Shown piece after piece: positions 25,107 through 32,059 of a DNA stretch of 42,946 bases. The notes under the pieces were generated by a model. That model was not told where the DNA came from and did not search any database. It saw nothing but the letters and a program-made list of their open reading frames with translations. Every line of letters starts with the position of its first letter. Positions within the stretch are counted from its first letter, which is position 1. Position numbers and translations under genes: made by a program. The stretch comes from Clostridia bacterium (lineage in GTDB: Bacteria; Bacillota; Clostridia; Christensenellales; CAG-314): assembly GCA_036654455.1 (NCBI GenBank), contig JAVVRZ010000001.1:407332-450277 (forward strand). The letters are read 5' to 3'.

Positions 25107-26247
25107 AAGCGCAAGCGTAGTAATTATAGGCGGAGGTATCTCAGGCGTATCAATCGCTTACGAACTAGCCAAACGAGGACAAAAAAACATAGTTCTACTT
25201 GAAAAAAATTTTTTAGCCAGCGGTTCGACGGGCAGGTGCGGAGCAGGTATTCGTATGCAATGGGGTACAAAAACTAATTGTTTGCTCAGTAAATTTGCAG
25301 TAGAAAAATATAAAACCGCAAATCAAGAACTTGACTATGAGTATGATATCGAATTTAAACAAGGCGGTTATTTGTTATCGGCTGCGACCGAAAAAGAAAT
25401 GTCGCAATTTAGAAAAAACGTCGAGCTTCAAAATAGTCTAGGCATTAATAGTAGAATGATTACGCCACAAGAGGCAAAAGAAATTATCCCCTACATTAAC
25501 ACCGATTATATGATAGGCGGAACATTTTGCCAAGAGGACGGACACTTAAACCCTTTCCACACCACGCAGGCTTATGCAAATGCCGCTACAAGGTTAGGCG
25601 TTACCATTGAGAAGTTTACCGAAGTTATGGGTATTGAGGTCAAAAACGGCAAAGTTTGTGGCGTAAATACCACAAAAGGCTATATCTCAACAGATACTGT
25701 CGTAGATTGTTGCGGTGGCTATTCGCAAAATATCGCAAGCCTTGTAGGCATTAAACTTCCTCTTTATACTCAACGACATCAAATACTTGTCACCGAACCC
25801 GTAGAAGAACTGCAAGGGCCTATGTTTATGGGCTTTGTTCACAACATATACATACAACAAACCCCAAATGGCAGTTTTATAATGGGACGAGGCGACGACA
25901 ACGAGCCTACTGACCTACGTATAACAAGTAGTTGGCAATTTCTTGAAGAAATGGCTAAAAATTGCATTAAATTATTGCCTTTGCTTAAAGAACTTACAGT
26001 AATTCGTCAATGGTCGGGGCTATATAATATGTCGCCCGACAAACAACCGATATATGGCAAAGCGCCCGAAGTAGAAGGTTTCTTTGTCGCTGCGGGTTTT
26101 TCCGGACACGGCTTTATGTTTGGACCTGTAACCGGCGTAGTTATGGCGGATATGATACTGCAACTACCGCCCGAAGTAGATATTTCGGCTATGCCTTACG
26201 ATAGATTTACTACGGGAGATTTATTTGTCGAACCAAGCGTAGTATAA
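25099..26247 (+). CDS. FAD-dependent amino-acid dehydrogenase catalytic subunit (DadA/HcnC-like)
   Basis: This 382-aa DAO-fold flavoprotein has the FAD motif VVIIGGGISGVSIAYELA at its start, the GSTGRCGAGIRMQWG loop and the C-terminal GFSGHGFMFGPVTG flavin contact. It resembles sarcosine oxidase beta, HcnC, and the catalytic subunits of proline and hydroxyproline dehydrogenases. The frame opens earlier with a TTG, but the ATG at 25099 is chosen because GGAGG lies ten bases before it. It overlaps the Fe-S subunit by eight bases. With pruA next, the best substrate guess is L-proline or a hydroxyproline isomer. Sarcosine or other secondary amines remain possible. Confidence 0.88.
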   Translation: MNKSASVVIIGGGISGVSIAYELAKRGQKNIVLLEKNFLASGSTGRCGAGIRMQWGTKTNCLLSKFAVEKYKTANQELDYEYDIEFKQGGYLLSAATEKEMSQFRKNVELQNSLGINSRMITPQEAKEIIPYINTDYMIGGTFCQEDGHLNPFHTTQAYANAATRLGVTIEKFTEVMGIEVKNGKVCGVNTTKGYISTDTVVDCCGGYSQNIASLVGIKLPLYTQRHQILVTEPVEELQGPMFMGFVHNIYIQQTPNGSFIMGRGDDNEPTDLRITSSWQFLEEMAKNCIKLLPLLKELTVIRQWSGLYNMSPDKQPIYGKAPEVEGFFVAAGFSGHGFMFGPVTGVVMADMILQLPPEVDISAMPYDRFTTGDLFVEPSVV

Positions 26248-26289
26248 ATAAATTCTTATAGTTAAACTGTTTAAATAGCTACGCTTATG

Positions 26290-26340
26290 TGTTATAACTA
26301 TATAGACCTAGTTATAGTTTTACCATAATTATAATAAATA
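26290..26340 (+). promoter_or_regulatory. Inverted repeat and AT-rich leader before pruA
   Basis: TATAACTA and TAGTTATA are inverted around an eight-base spacer at about 26294-26317, followed by four Ts. It can fold as a weak terminator or attenuator, or bind a dimeric regulator. A TATAAT-like sequence follows at about 26329-26335, but no convincing -35 is visible. AAAGGAG stands before the pruA start. Confidence 0.4.
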
Positions 26341-26364
26341 TTTTTATTTTTAAAGGAGATAATA

Positions 26365-27990
26365 ATGAACGGACATTTTTCAGTACCTATGCCAAGTAAC
26401 GAACCAACCTATTCTTACCTAGTCAATTCCCCCGAAAGGGCATCTTTAAAGGCCGAAATTGCTAGGCAACTTGCTACCGTAATTGATATTCCTATAATAA
26501 TCAATGGCAAAGAATATACAACAGAAAATGTTAAAACGGTTAGAATGCCCACTCGACATAGTCATATTCTTGCAAATTTGAATATCGCTACGCCCGAACT
26601 ACTTAAACTAGCTTGCAAAACTTCAATGGAAGCAAAAAAGGACTGGGCAAATATGGCGTGGGAACATAGAGCGAGTATCTTTTTAAAGGCTGCCGAGCTT
26701 ATTTCTCACAAATATAGAAATTTACTCAACGTTGCAACTATGCTAGGACAAGGAAAAACAGCTTATCAAGCCGAGATTGACAGTGCTTGCGAGCTAACCG
26801 ACTTTTTAAGATTTGACACTTATTTTGCCGACCAAATATATAAAAATCAACCCAACAATAACAATAATGTTTGGAACCGTATGGAATACCGCCCTCTTGA
26901 CGGTTTTGTATGCGCAATTAGTCCATTTAACTTTACCGCAATAGGTGGAAATTTACCGTGTAGCCCGGCAATTATGGGAAATACTGTGGTTTGGAAACCC
27001 GCTACGACTTCGGCGTTATCTAACTATTATGTAATGAAAATTTTAGAAGAAGCCGGAATGCCAGCAGGCGTAATAAACTTTTGTCCTTGCGTAGGCAAAG
27101 ACGCAAGCGAATTTATTCTGTCTAACCCAGATATGGCAGGCTTCCACTTTACAGGCTCTACCTCGACTTTCCAAAATATATGGAAATTAGTAGGCAATAA
27201 TATAGCAAATTATCGCTCGTATCCTCGTCTTGTTGGAGAAACAGGCGGTAAAGACTTTGTATTTGTACACCCTACGGCAAATGTTGATAATGTTGTAGCC
27301 GCCTTAGTTAGAGGTTCTTACGAATATCAAGGGCAAAAGTGTTCGGCAGCTAGCAGAGCCTACATACCTCAAAGTTTGTGGCAAGAAATAAAAGAGAAAC
27401 TACTTGGCGAGATTGCAAAACTAAAAATGGGCGACGTTACCGACTTCGACACGTTTTTAGCCGCAGTAATCGACAAACCTTCTTTTGATACCATTAAAGG
27501 TTACATCGACTACGCTAAACAAAGCAAAGACGCAACCGTTCTTTGTGGCGGTTATGACGACAAAATTGGTTGGTTTGTGTCCCCTACGCTAATTCAAGCC
27601 CACCGCCCGGACTTTAAAACTATGGTTGAAGAAATATTTGGACCGGTGCTTACGGTTTATATATATCCCGACGAGGAACTTAACCAAACATTAAAACTTT
27701 GTGATACTTCTTCAATGTACGCTTTAACAGGTTCAATATTTGCGCAAGACAGACTAGCGTTAATACAAATGGAGCAAGCGCTAAGCAATTCTGCCGGCAA
27801 CTTCTATATAAACGACAAACCTACCGGCGCAGTAGTTGGTCAACAGCCCTTTGGCGGAGCAAGGGGTAGCGGTACAAACGACAAAGCAGGCAGTATTCTA
27901 AACCTCTATCGTTGGACAAGCCCCCGCACGATTAAAGAAACATTTTTGCCTAGTAACGACATAACTTACCCCTATATGAACCAAAAATAA
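26365..27990 (+). CDS. pruA: L-glutamate gamma-semialdehyde (P5C) dehydrogenase
   Basis: This 541-aa aldehyde dehydrogenase oxidises glutamate semialdehyde, in equilibrium with pyrroline-5-carboxylate, to glutamate with NAD+. The length and N-terminal extension match the ALDH4A1/P5CDH group. The catalytic glutamate E292 is in ETGGKD and the nucleophile C326 is in GQKCSA. SPFNFTAIGGN forms the oxyanion region. It follows the flavoprotein complex by 117 bases on the same strand and ends at a strong terminator. It can also take 4-hydroxyglutamate semialdehyde, so it does not discriminate proline from hydroxyproline as the upstream substrate. Confidence 0.95.
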   Translation: MNGHFSVPMPSNEPTYSYLVNSPERASLKAEIARQLATVIDIPIIINGKEYTTENVKTVRMPTRHSHILANLNIATPELLKLACKTSMEAKKDWANMAWEHRASIFLKAAELISHKYRNLLNVATMLGQGKTAYQAEIDSACELTDFLRFDTYFADQIYKNQPNNNNNVWNRMEYRPLDGFVCAISPFNFTAIGGNLPCSPAIMGNTVVWKPATTSALSNYYVMKILEEAGMPAGVINFCPCVGKDASEFILSNPDMAGFHFTGSTSTFQNIWKLVGNNIANYRSYPRLVGETGGKDFVFVHPTANVDNVVAALVRGSYEYQGQKCSAASRAYIPQSLWQEIKEKLLGEIAKLKMGDVTDFDTFLAAVIDKPSFDTIKGYIDYAKQSKDATVLCGGYDDKIGWFVSPTLIQAHRPDFKTMVEEIFGPVLTVYIYPDEELNQTLKLCDTSSMYALTGSIFAQDRLALIQMEQALSNSAGNFYINDKPTGAVVGQQPFGGARGSGTNDKAGSILNLYRWTSPRTIKETFLPSNDITYPYMNQK

Positions 27991-28097
27991 ATATGTTTTG
28001 GTTAAAAAACAAGATATTATATTTTAAATAATATTTTTAACAATAACTAACTAAACAAGTTTGTGTTTCTAACAATGTAAAAACTTCTAAATAAAAC

Positions 28098-28127
28098 AAA
28101 GGGCGTCTTAAATTTAAGACGCCCTTT
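28098..28127. terminator. Bidirectional terminator, perfect 30-bp palindrome
   Basis: A fully symmetrical 30-base palindrome begins AAAGGGCGTC and ends GACGCCCTTT. It lies between the convergent pruA and GNAT genes and can end transcription from both sides. The inner eight bases would form the loop. Confidence 0.85.
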
Positions 28128-28152
28128 AATTAATTTAATATATTTTAATTGA

Positions 28153-28911
28153 TTACCGACGCATTACAAAGTGGTCAACGCCGTGAAAATTTCTCTCGCA
28201 CATTAAAGTAAAACCTAGATGTTCATAAATAGACATATTTACCTTAGTATGCGTTTCAAGTATTGACGAGCGGTCGCCTACAAGTTCGTAAAGCGTTTTT
28301 TGTAACAATTTTTTACCACGAGCCTTAGGGTCGATACATATATTTTTTAAATAAATATCTTGCGGTTTAATATACTTTTCAATCGCCTCTTGACAAAATT
28401 GCGAATATTCTGTGCCTAGTTTGCAAGCCTTGTTGCCTACTGTTAGGAAAAACGGAATAGAGAAAAAGGGGTTTGCTAGCAAACTTTTGTATCCTCTTGA
28501 AATGTCTTCGGGGCGTTTTACTGTCGTTACTAAGGAAAAATCAGCATTTGCATAAGTATAATCTAAGCCATCGTAGACTTCACAGCAAAAGGTGTAATAT
28601 ATTTTTTTGACAAAATTCTTGTCACGCTTAAATAAAAGCGAATATAGCGGATAATCTTTGAAATTTTCAGCTAAAATATATGCGCATTTTTTAAAATCTT
28701 TTTCTTGAATTTTTTGCAAAATGCGAGGTCTTTCAATTTGAATTTGGTCTATTCTGTTTACTTTGGATTGATTAATTTCAATTTCCTTTTCTTGATTAGC
28801 ATTTTGTGGCATTATAATTTTAGCGTTTTCGTCTTGTTTTGCGTTTTGACTTAAAATTATTTTGTTTGGTTGTGATTGGTTAATGTCCTTTTCGTTGAAT
28901 TTGTCTAGCAT
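28153..28911 (-). CDS. GNAT-family acetyltransferase with repeated N-terminal tail
   Basis: This is a 252-aa protein. Residues about 62-252 form a GNAT domain of the type seen in clostridial acetyltransferases: LKNICIDPKARGKKLLQKTL carries the strand plus acetyl-CoA loop, and NMSIYEHLGFTLMCERNF is the closing strand. The first 60 residues are hydrophilic. They include two copies of a decamer 14 residues apart, KIILSQNAKQ (17-26) and KIIMPQNANQ (31-40), and are probably disordered. The promoter lies over 100 bases upstream, leaving a structured leader. Substrate is unknown. Confidence 0.8.
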   Translation of the reverse strand: MLDKFNEKDINQSQPNKIILSQNAKQDENAKIIMPQNANQEKEIEINQSKVNRIDQIQIERPRILQKIQEKDFKKCAYILAENFKDYPLYSLLFKRDKNFVKKIYYTFCCEVYDGLDYTYANADFSLVTTVKRPEDISRGYKSLLANPFFSIPFFLTVGNKACKLGTEYSQFCQEAIEKYIKPQDIYLKNICIDPKARGKKLLQKTLYELVGDRSSILETHTKVNMSIYEHLGFTLMCERNFHGVDHFVMRR

Positions 28912-28930
28912 TTTAGTTTTTTCTCTCTTG

Positions 28931-29003
28931 GGTTATTTGAACCCGATATACATATATTTTCTACTAAGCATTGCGTTTTTGCCTTACTAATACATAAAAA
29001 CGC
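28931..29003 (-). promoter_or_regulatory. Structured 5' leader of the GNAT gene
   Basis: Between the promoter and start codon lie two hairpins on the minus strand: GCGTTTTT with AAAAACGC (28973-29003) and GGGTT with AACCC (28931-28945). The second lies just before the AAGAGAG ribosome site. A regulatory role is only suggested. Confidence 0.35.
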
Positions 29004-29026
29004 TCATATTTACTTAATATATTTGT

Positions 29027-29055
29027 ATTTTAACATAAAAAAATTTGACTGGCAA
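29027..29055 (-). promoter_or_regulatory. Predicted promoter of the GNAT gene
   Basis: On the minus strand, TTGCCA (29050-29055), a 17-base spacer and TAAAAT (29027-29032) predict a start near 29020 and a leader of about 110 bases. Confidence 0.55.
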
Positions 29056-29148
29056 GCAAAAAATAACCCCCTTGTAACCAAAAACGCTTTTAAGTAGAAG
29101 TTAAAAAATAAAAATAAATTACAATTTAAAAAAAGATATACTTAACAA

Positions 29149-29186
29149 AATATGTTCGAGTTACTTTATCGTAACTCGAACATATT
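29149..29186 (-). terminator. Hairpin terminator downstream of tRNA-Pro
   Basis: A perfect 16-bp stem (29149-29164 with 29171-29186, loop of six) starts three bases after the encoded CCA of tRNA-Pro. The minus-strand exit is T-rich but broken, so it probably serves as both terminator and 3' processing boundary. Confidence 0.7.
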
Positions 29187-29188
29187 TC

Positions 29189-29265
29189 TGGTCAGGGTGA
29201 CAAGAATTGAACTTGCGACCTCTTGAACCCCATTCAAGCGCGCTACCAAACTGCGCTACACCCTG
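29189..29265 (-). tRNA. tRNA-Pro (anticodon GGG), CCA encoded
   Basis: A 77-base cloverleaf on the minus strand. The acceptor stem pairs CAGGGTG with CACCCTG, followed by discriminator A and an encoded CCA. The anticodon stem CTTGA/TCAAG encloses the loop ATGGGGT, giving GGG, which reads proline CCC/CCU. The T-arm contains GTTCAATTC. No separate promoter is visible. It lies 29 bases after the M28 peptidase gene and is probably cut from that transcript. Confidence 0.93.
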
Positions 29266-29267
29266 TT

Positions 29268-29288
29268 AAACTGCCTTGTTGGCAGTTT
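29268..29288 (-). other. Hairpin between M28 gene and tRNA-Pro
   Basis: AAACTGCC and GGCAGTTT pair around a five-base loop, ending two bases before the mature 5' end of tRNA-Pro. It has no T-run on the minus strand, so a role in processing the mixed mRNA-tRNA transcript is more likely than termination. Confidence 0.45.
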
Positions 29289-29294
29289 GTAAAA

Positions 29295-30506
29295 TTATAA
29301 TTTGTAAATATCGTCGCTACTCTCAGGCTTAAATATACGATTATTCTTAATCTCGGTATCGCCTAAAATTGCGTTCTTCTTTAATTTGTTAATATATAGG
29401 TAACCTAAAATACCGCACACTATAAGAACAACAAAACATATTGCGCTAGCAAACCAAGGACTAAGCCAAAATTTGGCTACCATTTGCTCACGAGCTGTTA
29501 TTATATTAGCCTCAAATTGTATATTTGTCAAGATATTAACAACACAATTTGACACAATTTCTATTTTTTTGAGATAGTCATCGCCTAAGGCTTTAAGCCC
29601 GAATTCGAGAGTATCGTTTGGCGTGTGCATAACATTATTGCTAGTTACGCTACTTTCTTTGTAGCCTATTGCGGTATTATAATTGCCCGAAAAAATCGAA
29701 ACTGTTGGAATATTGACGCTTCTAAAACTAGAATTGTCCGAGCTTTGCGCCATTTGGAAATAAGGATAAGTTCCTAATCCGCTAAAACCGGTTATAATGC
29801 CTTTACTGATAGGCTTTGCATAGGTCTTTATACCGTAAGCGTTGTTGTTTGCAACGTCGACAAACATATTATTGTAATCGGTATTGATGTCTTCGGCATA
29901 AAAATACACGTTATCGCCCATTGAAATTGAGTCAATATTAACCATTAAGGCAATATTATCTCGTTGGGTAGTAGATAGATTAGCAACATATCTTAAAGAA
30001 CCTAGCATACCAAGTTCCTCAGCTCCAAACGCCACAAAAACTATGTTAAATTTGGTTGTAGAAGTTGCGATTGCCTTTGCAATAGAGAGCAAAGCAGTAA
30101 TTCCACTTGCATTGTCGCTAGCTCCGTTGCCTACGTTTACGTTATCATAATGAGCGCCAATTACAATTTGCTTTAAATTTGGGCTTGTTATCTTTGTTGA
30201 AGCTACTACATTATATGACGTAGCTATCAAACCGTCTTTTTGAAATTGAAATTCTTCTATTTTGCATTCTAGCCCATAGCTTAAAAATTTATCTCTTAGA
30301 TAAATGCTAGCGTTTTTTTCTCCTTCGCTACCAGCTACTCTTGAAGGACAAGCCTCTAAAAAGTCGTTTAATATATCAAAAGTTGGAAAACTAGTATAGT
30401 CCTTATTTTGTTGAATTTCATTCGGCTGAGCTAGGCAAAACGCATCTAATGGAACTAAACTTAAAGTAAGCGTAATCGCTAAAATAATCAATATAATCTT
30501 TTTCAT
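29295..30506 (-). CDS. Secreted, membrane-anchored M28 zinc aminopeptidase
   Basis: This protein is about 403 aa. A signal peptide (MKKIILIILAITLTLSLVPL) leads to an M28 domain with metal ligands in GAHYDNVNVG, GASDNASG and AFGAEELGMLGS. A C-terminal transmembrane helix (SAICFVVLIVCGILGYLYI) and a charged tail follow, so the enzyme sits outside the cell attached by its C-terminus. The frame opens seven codons earlier, but the ATG at 30506 begins the signal peptide and lies one base after the stop of the upstream gene. It is last in the comEA-comEC-holA series before tRNA-Pro. It would trim peptides at the cell surface. Confidence 0.88.
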   Translation of the reverse strand: MKKIILIILAITLTLSLVPLDAFCLAQPNEIQQNKDYTSFPTFDILNDFLEACPSRVAGSEGEKNASIYLRDKFLSYGLECKIEEFQFQKDGLIATSYNVVASTKITSPNLKQIVIGAHYDNVNVGNGASDNASGITALLSIAKAIATSTTKFNIVFVAFGAEELGMLGSLRYVANLSTTQRDNIALMVNIDSISMGDNVYFYAEDINTDYNNMFVDVANNNAYGIKTYAKPISKGIITGFSGLGTYPYFQMAQSSDNSSFRSVNIPTVSIFSGNYNTAIGYKESSVTSNNVMHTPNDTLEFGLKALGDDYLKKIEIVSNCVVNILTNIQFEANIITAREQMVAKFWLSPWFASAICFVVLIVCGILGYLYINKLKKNAILGDTEIKNNRIFKPESSDDIYKL

Positions 30507-30507
30507 A

Positions 30508-31038
30508 TTACGCCACCAAGGTCGCAACGCTTGTCACGCCAAAATACACAATAAATAAAATGAGCTCGCACTTAAAGAAATGAGGTTCGTTTAAGTTGTT
30601 AAGATACAATTTTTTAACAGTTTTGTAGAACAATATAGCGCAAATTAGCGTAGCTATTAATGGTATAAGCAGTTGACCCCAAATATGAATTATAGGTGTA
30701 ATATAATATAATAATTTTAAAACGCCCATAATTAAATGTCGCAAGACAAAAAATGCCGTGACAATTAAGGTAAATTCTGCTTTTGGTAGATAATAAAGTC
30801 TACAAAAGTTGATTATAACGCTTACCATTATCATAAGTATGCCTAGCATACATATACCGGTAACTACTGCGACTAATGGAACATACCATAAACTGGCGGT
30901 AAAATCTACAAAAATCATACTCATGTAGTCTACAATGCCACAAGTGTCATACCAAAAAGCAAATACATAGGTTACTACGAATGCAATTCTAATAAGCCAC
31001 GCCGAGAGAGCATATTTTTCTCTTAATTTTTCAATCAT
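30508..31038 (-). CDS. Membrane protein of unknown function, five helices
   Basis: This 176-aa protein has about five hydrophobic segments and a basic N-terminus. I do not recognise the family. It lies 13 bases after holA and its stop is one base from the M28 start, so it is translated together with the peptidase and could help anchor or fold it. Both ends of the gene are tightly packed, which argues that it is real and functional. Confidence 0.75.
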   Translation of the reverse strand: MIEKLREKYALSAWLIRIAFVVTYVFAFWYDTCGIVDYMSMIFVDFTASLWYVPLVAVVTGICMLGILMIMVSVIINFCRLYYLPKAEFTLIVTAFFVLRHLIMGVLKLLYYITPIIHIWGQLLIPLIATLICAILFYKTVKKLYLNNLNEPHFFKCELILFIVYFGVTSVATLVA

Positions 31039-31051
31039 TTTTGCTCCTTAT

Positions 31052-32035
31052 TTATAAGTTAAGTAACTGTAAAACCAAAATCTTAATGTGTTGTTCGTTT
31101 AAACGCATTGCGCCGACTTCACAATCTAATTTGTAGAATATATCTAACGCATGTTTAAGTTCTTTTGCCGTATATTTTTTTGCCGAACGCTTAGCAATTT
31201 CAATGGCGAATTTATTTACCGACATCATTTTTGCAATTTCAACTACGTCAAAGCGAGATATTGAGGCATAAAACATTCTTCGATAGGCGTTATACAACAT
31301 TCTATACAAGTCACGAGGCTTTTGCGTTGGCAACATAACTTCAAGTAACTGTAACGTTCGAGAAACATTTCTTTCGCATAAGCTATTTGATAGGTCGTAA
31401 ATTTGAAATTCTATCTCTTTATGCACAAAAGCGTCGACAACATCAATGCTAATATGTTTGTTGAAGGCAATCAATTTGTTTGCTTCGTTAGATATTCTTG
31501 ACATATCGCAAAGGCAATAGTTTGCCATTTGTTGTAAGGCGTTACGGTCAAAAGAAATATCGGCTAATTTAAACTTAGCTTCTAACCACTTTACAACTTC
31601 TTCGACGCTAAGCCTACTACAATCTACGCAAGGAAAATTGTAAGATTTGTAAAAGTCTTGCGCATCTTCGACAACAAATATAAGACAGCAATCGTTGTTG
31701 GGCTGAGAAATATAGTTATCTAGGCGTTTAAATTTAGTTAGACTAACCGATTTGCCCTTAGCTTGCTCGGCAGTCTTAATAGTTGGGTTAAAGTCTTTAA
31801 CAATTACGACTTTTTTAGCAGAAGCGAAGGGAAAAGTCATACAAGCTAAGACTACTTCGTCTATGTTGATGTCGTCACCACAAAAAGTTTGAACGTTCAT
31901 TTCGGGCAAATTAATTTCTAACGCCTGTTGAATGTAAGTCACTGCTGTTTCACGTAAGTATGCGTCCTTACCTTCGACTAATAGGACGGGATAAAAGTTG
32001 CTTTTTAATGAATTCTTTAAGTCGGCAAATTTCAA
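31052..32035 (-). CDS. holA: DNA polymerase III delta subunit
   Basis: This 327-aa clamp-loader subunit shows the HolA pattern. The N-terminal YPVLLVEGKDAYLRETAV corresponds to the usual start of delta, and a LIFVVEDAQDF strand follows. The C-terminal helical collar includes YRMLYNAYRRMFYASI, and LNEQHIKILVLQLLNL ends the protein. Delta opens the sliding clamp ring. It lies 24 bases after comEC. The comEA-comEC-holA order is common in Firmicutes and supports the identity of all three genes. Confidence 0.92.
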   Translation of the reverse strand: MKFADLKNSLKSNFYPVLLVEGKDAYLRETAVTYIQQALEINLPEMNVQTFCGDDINIDEVVLACMTFPFASAKKVVIVKDFNPTIKTAEQAKGKSVSLTKFKRLDNYISQPNNDCCLIFVVEDAQDFYKSYNFPCVDCSRLSVEEVVKWLEAKFKLADISFDRNALQQMANYCLCDMSRISNEANKLIAFNKHISIDVVDAFVHKEIEFQIYDLSNSLCERNVSRTLQLLEVMLPTQKPRDLYRMLYNAYRRMFYASISRFDVVEIAKMMSVNKFAIEIAKRSAKKYTAKELKHALDIFYKLDCEVGAMRLNEQHIKILVLQLLNL

Positions 32036-32059
32036 AATTATCCCTCCTTGTTTTTAACG

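Noticed and set aside
22952-26247. Hydrogen cyanide synthase (hcnABC)
   Set aside because: Folds match, but the P5C dehydrogenase next door and the added ferredoxin subunit point to proline-type amino acids.
29149-29186. Mobile element or integration site at tRNA-Pro
   Set aside because: The inverted repeat is a single hairpin with no integrase, direct repeat of the tRNA end or foreign genes nearby.
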